Part shown: in pieces, positions 37,001-47,599 of the stretch
Layout: each line of letters begins with the position of its first letter
Position numbering within the stretch: position 1 is the first letter of the stretch
Assembly (NCBI RefSeq): GCF_023898315.1
Contig: NC_064616.1
Location: forward strand, 290,869,205-290,933,204
Length of the DNA: 64,000 nt
Source: Schistocerca nitens
Taxonomy: Eukaryota; Arthropoda; Insecta; Orthoptera; Acrididae
Direction: 5' to 3'
Notes under the pieces: model-generated
Seen by the model: the letters and a program-made list of their open reading frames with translations, nothing else
Database searches by the model: none
What the model was told of the DNA's origin: nothing
Program-made: the position numbers and the translations under genes

Positions 37001-37200
37001 TCAAATGGTTCAAATGGCTCTGAGCACTATGGGACTTACCATATGTGGTCATCAGTCCCCTAGAACTTAGAACTACTTAAACCTAACCAACCTAAGGACA
37101 TCACACACATCCATGCCCGAGGCAGGATTCGAACCTGCGACCGTAGCAGTCGCGCGGTTCCTGGCTGAGCGCCTAGAACCGCTAGACCACCGCGGCCGGC
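37001..37200 (-). mobile_element. tRNA-derived SINE, subfamily B, joined to a LINE
   Basis: A complete minus-strand SINE. The tRNA-like head (GCCGGCCGCGGTGGTCTAGC, with B-box GGTTCGAATCC) starts at 37200, and the tail (AGTGCTCAGAGCCATTTGAA) ends at about 37001. The tail abuts the truncated 5' end of the RTE LINE in the same orientation, the structure expected if reverse transcription switched from LINE RNA to SINE RNA. Confidence 0.9.
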
Positions 37201-39349
37201 TACACTCAGTGCAAGTTATTGCTTAGCAACTAATTGTATATGAACCCACAATAAAGCAAGACAAATTGGTACTGAGTATCATGACTCCCACAACTGAGAA
37301 ATCATCATAAAAGATCTCATAGAAAACACAAAGAAGCACAGAAATCGTTTTGTAATTGATAACATTACATACAGTGTTGTTTGTCTACAGTATGTTAATA
37401 AACCCATATCTTAGGTCACAAAAACCAGTGCAATGTGAGAGAAATGTTGGGAATACTGAAAACATATTTGAAATCTGTTTCAAAATGTACTCAGCTGCCC
37501 CATTTAATGTGTGCACTGTGTAGTATGTACTTCCTCAAAATTCGGAGTACATTACCCTCAGTGCATTCACATAGTTGTATAACTGAACAATGGACAAGGT
37601 TAATCCACTATATAACAAGAACAAAGAAACCTACTAGTCCATATATGCAGTAGTGCATAATTATACCATAGGCTAGATGTCTGGCAATAAAGTTGAGTAA
37701 AACACAAAGTGTTAACTTAATAACTATAAGAACATGAAAGCTTTCACAATACAACACACACTTATAGGTACCATTTATAATACCAACAACAAATCTATTT
37801 CCAGTAGCTCAAAAGAACCTCACACCACAGACTTTCACAATAAAATGTTATTGTAACATATCAACAGTTACAACTTCCCTCCAATTTTGAACTGTCAGTT
37901 TCATATACGCAACTACCAACAAAAATATGAACCTGTGAATATAAAGTAAGAGAGACTTTGCAAATAGTTTGCTGGTATTTGTAATGACAGAAGTTTATCA
38001 TGTCATAGTCAGAAAGGTTAACTACAGGCAAAATTTCACAGTTACATACACAAAGAATAAGAAGGCCCAGGCTCTGTGTAGACATAATAAAAAAGTATTT
38101 CAAATTTCAGCTGAGGGGAAAGTGAATTTCATCCCCTATGGAAGTAATTCATACACATTGAATCATATACTAATCTTGTCCTCACCAACTTTATGCACTA
38201 AACTCAAATTTTGGTTTAAAACTAGTTCATTACCAGCAATATGCAATTCAGGATGCATCTACAATGTAACATGCCACACTTCACAATGTAGTGGTTGGAA
38301 TGAAGCAGTTAATGAGTCCACTAGTTAACTGTGCAAACGCTTGATTAAAAGTTATGAAAATTCATATCTTAAACACATGATACTGGAAGAAACTGGAGAG
38401 CCAACACGACATGGAATTTACATAATCACTTTCGATTGGAGATTTCCAACCACCAGTCATCTTGTCATCTTTTCCACCTCAAGAATTCTTTTTTTGCAAC
38501 AATACATTTCCACAATTAAGCTGAGGTGCCAACTTAAGTGACTTTGTGGTGCTGGATATTGAGTGGCTGACTCCTATGAGATGTGCATGTAACTGAAGTT
38601 GCACAGTTTCAGAAATGCCTCAACAATGTCAGTAGTTGTGCTGTGAAGTAGTCAGTCAAGCAATGTAAAAGTTCCAACAAATATTTCTAAATACATTTTT
38701 CCTTTTATTATCGATCATGAAATCTTGCTTTCTGGTTGAAACTTGTATTCACACTGTCAGCTGAAATGAATGTGAATTACATTCCCTGTGGATGTAATTT
38801 ACACATAGGAACACCTAAACTATTGCTGTACTCTGTAACAGTAGGCTCAGGATATCAAATGACACTATAAACATAGTCCATTAGCAACAGTGTGCAATCT
38901 ACGATACATCCACAATGTACCATGTTACACTTCTTGTCAAGAAATGTTATTATATAGATACTCACTGTTCTCTGTAAGATTACAAATCAAAAGGATTTAT
39001 TCTTGGATATGCACAACACATTTACAGACAAATGGGACCAAATTTTGACTACACATAGTGATTTTAAAAGCTATGGAAAATACCTATCATTTCACATCTA
39101 CATTACTCCAACAATGCCAACTTCACAAAAGGATTATCAAAGGCAACAATTGTGTCTAACCAGAAATAAAGAGATATAATGTTGATGAGTGCAAATACTA
39201 CATAACACCATAAAATGCAATGCATTGCGCAAATTACAGGAACTACTAATTCTAATATCACACAACATACCGCCTCAAGCAGTTGATGTCTGTGGGAAAA
39301 CGTACTTCTCACAAAGGCCATGGTGTCCACCTAGTTCAACAACTCTGAT
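37201..39349. repeat. Array copy 6/7 junction segment
   Basis: After the SINE the array restarts at a point that precedes block M (TTGCTTAGCAACTAATTGTA), so M occurs again at 37441 only about 450 array bases after the M at 34441. Part of a unit is therefore missing or recombined across the LINE-SINE insertion. The CTTGCTTTCTGGTTGAAACT block follows near 38724. No coding signal. Confidence 0.8.
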
Positions 39350-41934
39350 GATTGACTGGCAATGATGTCATTAACTGTAAATACAAATCAATGTGTCATT
39401 AGCAGAACATATGAGAAGTTTCTTATTACATGTAATGTCCCAAGAGCAGCACCATTCACTCACACATTCATTAACATTTGCATTACTTTCATGACATAAA
39501 AGCACAAATTACAATGCAAATACAGAAACATGCACAGAATGGACTATATAAGAGTGGCTCTGAAATTACACTCGATTAAAACAACAATCGTCCCAAAAGA
39601 TTAGCATTCTCATTACTGAATTTAAATAATCTACCTTGCCTTTTTCAACATTAGTGTAAGAGAGGGATTTTATGATCTCATTACTTACAAAGGAATATCA
39701 AAGTCACTTTCCTTTATTGCTGCTCATTTTCCGCAACACTCATACAATAATTCCTATTGAAGCAGGCAACACATTTCAAAATGATCATAAGTGACTTATG
39801 AATCTCACAGTTCTCTATTCCTTGAAAAATGTATGCATTGTTAGGACTTTCAAGCTCTGTATTTAAAATTCATGGGGTAAGGTTCACCAAATATGCTGCC
39901 AACAATTAGCCTTTGAGGTTACAAAAGTAATTTTGTTGATGAAGTACCTGAGGAGTGCACAAGTTCTAATGCACTATTTTCATATTTAACTTATGCCTTG
40001 CTTTTCCACAATGCAAGCACAATATGTACACAAGATTCAGAAGTAACGTTGTACTTGTAGGTATGCCATTTATTCAGTTGCAGTCTTTAAGGCAGCAAAA
40101 TTTCTTTTATCAATATAAAAACTAATAAAAGTACTTGCTGCTACTGAAATAACTATCAATAGTATTTTCTTTACATTGTGTATTATCCTGCAGTCCAAAA
40201 ATTATAAAATAAGAGGTTCCGATTCTTGATTGCAGGTCCATACTGGATTCCACAACAGTCCACTCCTGGCTAGACATGTTAAGGTTTTCAACTGCATACC
40301 TTCTCACTTTGGGTGCACCAATTTTTGCCAGGTCACCAATGTATCGCATTGCGGACCTTGGCCACTAGCTGGATGGGTGACTGCCCACATCCCTTCAGCA
40401 CTGTTGGCAGATTGGGTTCACCCAGACATTGAGATGCAAGAAGGGAGTTGCATCATTGAGAACTATAGGCTCTGGCCTCATAACGTGATAGCTGCTGGGG
40501 GAGCAGTTTGCTCACCACTTACACCTTTATTTCAACTTTAGTGAAGCTTGTAATCTGAGGATGATACAGCAGTCAGATGGTACCAGTGGTCCTCCAAGGC
40601 CTGTTTCAATGCACTTAGATTTTCATACATTACCGCATATGATTTTTGTTTCAACAGTGCACACCAATAAAAGCTATCAAAAATGGATTGACAATTTTTT
40701 TCTCACAGGCACATATATTTGTCTTTAACCTTACTGCATAGCAACTAATTGTATGTGACTCTATAAGCCAACAAGACAAATCAGTACTGAGTATCATGAC
40801 TCCTCCAACTGAGCAATCATCATATATACACCAATACTGAAAAAGTCTTTGAAATTTTCTTCAGAATATTCTTAGCTTCTCCATTTAATGTCTGTGCTGT
40901 GAAGTATGTACTTCCTTACAATTCGGAGTACATTACCCCATCCAAATTTTAAGGAAGTACATACTTCACAGTGCAGACATTAAGTGGAGAAGCTAAGCTT
41001 ATTTTGAAGAAAATTACATTACCCTCAGTGTATTCACAGGTTTGTATAACTTGCCAACTGACAAAGTAGCCCCACTAAATAACAAGAATTAAAAAAACAT
41101 GCTACTGCTCATATGCAGAAATGCATAATTATACCATAAGCTAGATGTCTGGCAATAAAATTGAGTAAGACAAAAAGTATTAAGTCAATAGCTATAAGAG
41201 CATGAAAGCTTTTCATAATACAAATCACACCTTTTGATAGCATATATGATACCAACATGTTGTCTCAAAGTGCCTCACACCACAATAAAATGTTATATTA
41301 ACATATCAACATTTATAACTACCCTTCAATTTAGAACTGTAAGTTTCTTATAGGTACCTACCAACAACAAAACTGAAGCTGTGAGTATAAAGTAAGAGAG
41401 ATTTGTAAACAGTTTGAAGGTATTTGTTCTAAAATGACATTCCACTACAATAAGACAAATCAGTATTGAGCATCATGACTCCTTCAACTGAGCAATCATA
41501 TTATTACATCTCTTGTGAATACAAAAGAAGCACATGAATCATTTCATAATTGGTAACACAAAATACATTGTAGATGATTTTCAGGACATTCGAAAACAAA
41601 AAATTACATTCAATAAACCTGTACAATGAGGTTGCACCATTGGGAATACTGAGAATATCTTTAAAATCTGTTTCAGAACGTACTCAGCTGCTCCATTTAA
41701 TCTCTGCCCTGTTGAATATGTACTTCCTGATCTTCTGGCATACACAGCTCTCAGAGCCTCCCACAGTTGTATCAATGTCCAACCGACAAAATAACACCAC
41801 TAAAACCAAGACTAAAGAAGTCACCTACTGCACACATAAGTGGATAATTATATCATGAGCTAGATATATTTGAGTAAGAGACAAAGTAATAACTCAGTAT
41901 ATATAAGAAAATGAAACATCTTCCTAATACATAT
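39350..41934. repeat. Array copy 7, left part
   Basis: L1 near 39355. Part of the M region appears around 40850, with a fold-back duplication, and again near 41641 (TGGGAATACTGAGAATATCT), so this copy contains a local duplication. It ends at the Tigger insertion. Confidence 0.75.
40855..41013. repeat. Inverted duplication (fold-back) of about 70-bp arms
   Basis: The left arm at 40855-40923 includes TTAGCTTCTCCATTTAATGT and GAAGTATGTACTTCCTTA. The right arm at 40944-41013 is its reverse complement with a few mismatches (TAAGGAAGTACATACTTC, ACATTAAGTGGAGAAGCTAA). About 20 bp separate the arms. In single-stranded form it would make a long hairpin. The arms are part of the M-region of the array unit. 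Confidence 0.9.
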
Positions 41935-41936
41935 TA

Positions 41937-44002
41937 CAGTAGAGTCCCATTAATCCAAAGTATTTGGGACCGGATGTTGCTTGAAGTATACCAAAGAAGT
42001 AAGTGGGTACACCTTGGTAACAAAGTGGAACAAGTGTGGGAGCAATGGCTCACTCCTACTCCATGCTCTTGTTGTTGTGCATTGTTGAGACCTTTGTAGT
42101 GCCTGAGGTCAGTGCACTGCCAGTTGGCTCACAAAGTGCTTGGTAATGTTAGTTATCAATCACTGGCATGTTTAACAGTTGTATTGTATTCATTCAGGTG
42201 TAGTTGTGTACAGTGTTTTCGTCATGAGTAAATGGAAATGCACAACGTTCACTCTCAAAGAAAAAATGAATGGTTTTATGCGGAAAGACAATGGTGCGAA
42301 TGTGTCTAAACTGGCAACAGAAATGGATGTTGGTAAAGCAACCATTTATAAGTAGAACCGAGTAAGCTTGAACAGTCCTGTGCAATGCCTTTGGCAAAAA
42401 CAGTAGAAATTTGGCAGACTTTGAAACAGTCCCAGTACGATAAAGCGGATGAAGCTTTTTTCCTTTATTTATGCAGGAAAGAGAAAGGGGAATTCCTTTG
42501 AGTAGAGCACTGGTTCAGGAGAAGGCTGTTTACCTGAACATGTTAATGAATGGTGATGAGTCTTTTAGTGCTAACACAGGTTGGTTCAACAGATTCAAAA
42601 AATGTCATGGAATCCATCAGCTAACAATTACTGGAGAGAATCTTCCTTCTGATAGTGATGTAGCAAAGGAATACTTGGGCGAGTTCGAAAAAATGATAAG
42701 AGAGGGAAAGCATTCCCCCCCAAACAAATATATAACACTGACAAGGCTGGCCTTAATTTTAGGTCATTGCCAACAAAAATCCAGGCGTCAAAAGCAGAAG
42801 ACCATGCTCCTGGTTTTAAAATGTGCGAAGATTGTGTGACTTTATTAGTGTGCAGCAATGCTGCTGGTAATCACAAGCTGCCTTTAATGCTGGTCAGCAG
42901 ATCTGCTATGCCCAGAGTTTTTAAAAATTGCAACATGAAGTCCCTGCCAGAATATTATCGCAATCAGGAAAAACATGGGTGGATGGTAAGCTGTTCAAAG
43001 AATGGTTTCGCAGTCAGTTTTCTCCCTCTGTTTGATGGTTTTCTAAGGAAAAGCATTTGTTTCCCAGTGCAATCCTTTTGATTGATAATGTGCCATCTCA
43101 CCCCAGTACTGAGGAATTAGTGTATATGATGGAGAAATAGTGGCAAAGTTTTTGTCACTGAATGTTACACCACTTCTACTGCTGATGGACCAGGGCGAAC
43201 TGCAAACATTAAAACTGATTTACAGAAAACAATTTGTAAGAATGCTGATCCAAACAATGGCATTCCTGTAATAGACAAAATAAATGTGATGTTGTTTATT
43301 GAGCTGCTGAGGCATGGCAGAATATTTCAGAAAATACTCTGAGAAAATTGTGGAGAAAACTTGGACATCTCTTGAATTTCAGGACAACCTAGTTCAAAAC
43401 GAAGAGGAAAATCTACTACAAATGATACTGGATGAGAAGAAGCTAGAGAAGGAGACGTAGATGAGTGGATGGCAGCAGATGGGGTATATGTGGAGAATCT
43501 TAACAATGCTGATTTAGTTGCTGTTGTGACTCATGACCAGGAAGAAGTGGGCTGCTGTGAAGGAAGTGACAATGAGCCTGAAAGCAACACACACTGACAA
43601 AACAGAAGCCCTTGACCTCACGCTACATTATTTGGAGCAACAGCCCACTGCTATACCTGCTCATTTGATGTTTACAAGACGATGGTGCAACTATGCGTCA
43701 TATAACAGACTATCTTCATTATGACAAAAAACAATGACTGAGCTTTTGTCATCAAACAAGTAGGGATAAAATGTCCTCTATATCTAGTAAGTTTGATAGC
43801 TTTTCTTTCATTGCTATGCATTGTTTAAACCTAATGTTTTCTTGCCAATTTTTCTAATACATGTTACTCTACTGTGTAATTTAAAATAGTCTGTACGTAC
43901 AGCAGTTTACCGAACAATTTTCCATACTTAGACTAACTTTTTTCATTTTCAGATTAACCGAACGTTCAGATTACTGGGGTTCAGATTAGCAGGGCTCTGC
44001 TG
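41937..44002 (+). mobile_element. Tigger/pogo-type DNA transposon, complete ends, dead
   Basis: A 2066-bp element with inverted ends: CAGTAGAGTCCCATTAATCC on the left, and on the right the complement of CAGCAGAGCCCTGCTAATCT. It is flanked by TA on each side (41935-41936, 44003-44004), the target used by the Tc1/mariner/pogo group. These end sequences are typical of Tigger-like elements. It interrupts the array, whose neighbouring copies read without a break here. Confidence 0.92.
42223..43725 (+). pseudogene. Tigger/jerky-like transposase, degenerate
   Basis: The N-terminal helix-turn-helix region reads MSKWKCTTFTLKEKMNGFMR and then KLATEMDVGKATIYK before a stop. A CENP-B-type second DNA-binding part follows (RGIPLSRALVQEKAVYLNML, NTGWFNRFKKCHGI). 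The DDE_1 catalytic region starts with YNTDKAGLNFRSLPTKIQ (near 42730-42780; the first Asp is kept, in DKAGL rather than DETGL). It continues with TLLVCSNAAGNHKLPLMLVS and the second Asp motif LLIDNVPSHP (near 43075). A tail with ALDLTLHYLEQQP (about 43600-43660) is typical of the family. Stops and at least two frameshifts make it inactive. It would have cut and pasted its own element. Confidence 0.85.
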
Positions 44003-44004
44003 TA

Positions 44005-44607
44005 CATTTTTCATTAACATATATGATACCACCAAGTAATCTATTTCTACTAGCTTCAAACTACGTTATGCCACTGCCTTTCACACCAAAACTGTATTCT
44101 AACTTATCAACAGTTACAATGCCATGAAAAGTTTGCAGTTTGATATCTTATGGGTAATTACCAAGAGCAAATCCATAATCATGGGCATAAAGTAAGAAAG
44201 AATTTGCAAGCAATGTGATGATATTTGTATTAATTGAAATCTCATCATGTGGTGGACGTGAAGTTTAACTAGAGACAAAAATTCACAGATCCTTACCCAC
44301 AAAATAAAAACACTAAGATTCTGTGTGGACACAATAAGAAGTTATTTCGACTTTTAGTCAAAATGAAAGAGAATTTCAAACCCTATGGATGTAATATGTA
44401 CATATAGATTCCTAAAATGATCTTACCCTTAGTAACCATATGCACTAAATTCGAATGATCCTTCATGTTATAGTGATTGAAATGATGCAGATAACCTGCT
44501 TCTTTCATATAATATTGTTTCTCACACTTGGGAAACACTTCTTTGAGGTACTGTTTAGCTGTATGGTCAAATATTCATATACAGCTACTAAATATTCTGT
44601 GTCAGAT
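44005..44607. repeat. Array copy 7, middle part
   Basis: The array resumes after the Tigger element (ATGATACCACCAAGTAATCT) and runs to TACTAAATATTCTGTGTCAG, where the LINE fragment begins. The same point is uninterrupted in the last copies (58075-58110). No coding signal. Confidence 0.8.
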
Positions 44608-44955
44608 TTGAGGTTTGCCAATGGCATTGTAATTCTGTCAGAGACAGCAAAGGACTTGGAAGAGCAGTTGAACGGAATGGATACTGTTTTGAAAGGAGGA
44701 TATAAGATGAACATCAACAGAAGCAAAACGAGGATAATGGAAAGTAGTCGAATTAATTCGGGAGATGCTGAGGGAATTAGATTAGGAAATGAGACATTTA
44801 AAGTAGTAAAGGAGTTTTGCTATTTGGGGAGCAAAATAACTGATGATGGTCGAAGTAGAGAGGATATAAAACGTAGACTGGCAATGGCAAGGAAAGCCTT
44901 TCTGAAGAAGAGAAATTTGTTAACATCGAATATATATTTAAAAGTCAGGATAATA

Positions 44956-46376
44956 CACTCCTGGAAATTGAAATAAAAACACCGTGAATTCATTGTCCCA
45001 GGAAGGGGAAACTTTATTGACACATTCCTGGGGTCAGATACATCACATGATCACACTGACAGAACCACAGGCACATAGACACAGGCAACAGAGCATGCAC
45101 AATGTCGGCACTAGTACAGTGTATACCCACCTTTCGCAGCAATGCAGGCTGCTATTCTCCCATGGAGATGATCGTAGAGATGCTGGATGTAGTCCCGTGG
45201 AACGGCTTGCCATGCCATTTCCACCTGGCGCCTCAGTTGGTCCAGCGTTCGTGCTGGACGTGCAGACCGCGTGAGACAACGCTTCATCCAGTCCCAAACA
45301 TGCTCAATGGGGGACAGATCTGGAGATCTTGCTGGCCAGGGTAGTTGACTTACACCTTCTAGAGCACGTTGGGTGGCACGGGATACATGCGGACGTGCAT
45401 TGTCCTGTTGGAACAGCAAGTTCCCTTGCCGGTCTAGGAATGGTAGAACGATGGGTTCGATGACGGTTTGGATTTACCGTGCACTATTCAGTGCCCCTCG
45501 ATGATCACCAGTGGTGTACGGCCAGTGTAGGAGATCGCTCCCCACACCACAATGCCGGGTGTTGGCCCTGTGTGCCTCGGTCATATGCAGTCCTGATTGT
45601 GGCGCTCACCTGCACGGCGCCAAACACACATACGACCATCATTGGCACCAAGGCAGAAGCGACTCTCATTGCTGAAGACGACACGTCTCCATTCGTCCCT
45701 CCATTCACGCCTGTCGCGACACCACTGGAGGCGGGCTGCACGATGTTGGGGCGTGAGCGGAAGACGGCCTAACGGTGTGCGGGACCGTAGCCCAGCTTCA
45801 TGGAGACGGTTACGAATGGTCCTCGCCGATACCCCAGGAGCAACAGTGTCCCTAATTTGCTGGGAAGTGGCGGTGCGGTCCCCTACGGCACTGCGTAGGA
45901 TCCTACGGTCTTGGCGTGCATCCGTGCGTCGCTGCAGTCCGGTCCCAGGTCGACGGGCACGTGCACCTTCCGCCGACCACTGGCGACAACATCGATGTAC
46001 TGTGGAGACCTCACGCCCCACGTGTTGAGCAATTCGGCGGTACGTCTACCCGGCCTCCCGCATGCCCACTATACGCCCTCGCTCAAAGTCTGTCAACTGC
46101 ACATACGGTTCACGTCCACGCTGTCGCGGCATGCTACCAGTGTTAAAGACTGCGATGGAGCTCCGTATGCCACGGCAAACTGGCTGACACTGACGGCGGC
46201 GGTGCACAAATGCTGCGCAGCTAGCGCCATTCGACGGCCAACACCGCGGTTCCTGGTGTGTCCGCTGTGCCGTGCGTGTGATCATTGCTTGTACAGCCCT
46301 CTCGCAGTGTCCGGAGCAAGTATGGTGGGTCTGACACACCGGTGTCAATGTGTTCTTTTTTCCATTTCCAGGAGTG
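44956..46376 (-). mobile_element. Tc1-like DNA transposon inside the LINE fragment
   Basis: A 1421-bp element with inverted ends CACTCCTGGAAATTGAAATA (left) and the complement of CACTCCTGGAAATGGAAAAA (right), flanked by TA. It is much richer in GC than its surroundings. It carries one minus-strand transposase and a polyadenylation-type AATAAAG near the left end. It splits an RTE LINE, so it is younger than that LINE copy. Confidence 0.93.
45111..46132 (-). pseudogene. Tc1-like (DD34E) transposase, degenerate
   Basis: The start codon at 46132 gives MPRQRGREPYVQLTDFERGR, a homeodomain-like start (RIVGMREAG then a stop). It is followed by REVSTVHRCCRQWSAEG, a second helix-turn-helix with TATSQQIRDTV, ARTIRNRLHEAGLRSRTP, and the catalytic part. 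The first catalytic position reads VVFSNESRF where Tc1 enzymes have SDESRF, so the Asp is changed to Asn. The second is kept (LFQQDNARPH) and the third is kept (SPDLSPIEHVWDWM). The span is 1022 bases, not a multiple of three, about 340 codons, the usual Tc1 length. Several stops plus the lost Asp make it inactive in this copy, although the ends could still be mobilised by a related enzyme. Confidence 0.9.
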
Positions 46377-46814
46377 TATATTTCTGAAAGTATTTGTATG
46401 GAGTGTGGCCATGTATGGAAGTGAAACATGGATGATAAATAGTTTGGACAAGAAGAGAATAGAAGCTTTCGAAATGTGATGCTACAGAAGAATGCTGAAG
46501 ATTAGAGGGGTAGATCACATAACTAATGAGGAGGTGTTGAATAGGATTGGGGAGAAGAGAGTTTGTGGCACAACTTGACTAGAAGAAGGGATCAGTTGGT
46601 AGGACATGTTCTGAGGCATCAAGGGAACACCAATTTAGTATTGGAGGGCAGCGTGGAAGGTAAAATTCTTAGAGGGAGACCAAGAGATGAATACACTAAG
46701 CAGATTCAAAATGATGTAGGTTGCAATAGGTACTGGGAGATGAAGAAGCTTGCACAGGATAGAGTGGCATGGAGAGCTGCATCAAACCAGTCTCAGGACT
46801 GAAGACCACAAATA

Positions 46815-47599
46815 CAACATTATACACCTATCGGACGAGCATAAAACTGATTGTGCAGTGTTAAGAAAAATGCTTCAACAATGTTGGGTTATATTGTTGA
46901 GAAGTATCTGGTGAATTTATGTAAGTTTACCAATAAATATTTCCAAATTTGTTTTTCCTTTATCAATCATCCAACATGCTTTCTGGATTCAACTTGTATT
47001 TACACTATCAGATAATTAAATGTGAATTACATTCCCTGTGAATGTATCTCACTCTAATGGATGCCAAAAATATTCCTGCACTCAATAACAGTAATCTCAT
47101 AACATCAAATGACTATATAAAACTAGTCCATTTTCAATTATGTGCATCTCAGGATAAATCTACAACATACCATGTGACACTTCTTGTTGCAAATGTTCTT
47201 TTATAGCTACACAGTGTTCTCTAACAGATTACAAAGCAAAATGATTTATTCTTGCATATACACAACACATCTTACTAAAAATGAGACCTCATTTCAACTA
47301 CACAAAAGAATTTTAGATACAATGGAAAATTTCTGTCTTTTCAGATCTACATTATTCCAACAGTGTTAAATTCTGACGAGCAGTAAACAAGGTGACAACT
47401 GTAACTGACCAGAAATGTACAGATATAACTCTGGTAAGGGCAATATTCTTCATCTCAGAAACTGCAATGCACTTCACAGGCTACAGAAACTACTAATATC
47501 ACATAACTCACATAACACACTACCTCAAACAATTGTCTTCTATGGGAACTGGTTCTTTTGACAAATGACCTAGTGGGTAAACAGTTATACAACTATGAG
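46815..47599. repeat. Array copy 7, right part
   Basis: The array continues after the LINE 3' end (GTGCAGTGTTAAGAAAAATG, then the CATGCTTTCTGGATTCAACT block near 46975) to L1 of the next copy. It matches 58130-58870 well. No coding signal. Confidence 0.8.

Larger units (their letters stand above)
44608..46814 (+). mobile_element. RTE-type LINE fragment, split by a Tc1-like element
   Basis: A 5'-truncated plus-strand copy of the same LINE family as 34652-37000. The first piece (44608-44955) starts inside the RT active site (RFANGIVILSETAKDLEEQL; the FADD box has become FANG, so the catalytic Asp pair is lost) and runs to KKRNLLTSNI. The second piece (46377-46814) continues with FVWSVAMYGSETWMINSLDK, HITNEEVLNRIGEKR and the C-terminal end. 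The 3' end is GAAGACCACAAATACAAC, joined to array sequence. Comparison with the uninterrupted array near 58100 suggests a short ATT duplication. Confidence 0.9.

Noticed and set aside
37100-37200. tRNA-gene-like sequence with A and B boxes
   Set aside because: It is the head of a SINE with the standard SINE body and tail, and occurs several times in the window; the cloverleaf is not maintained as in a true tRNA gene.
45479-46387. Long plus-strand frames opposite the Tc1-like transposase
   Set aside because: They are antisense shadows of a GC-rich coding region; the minus strand carries all family motifs.
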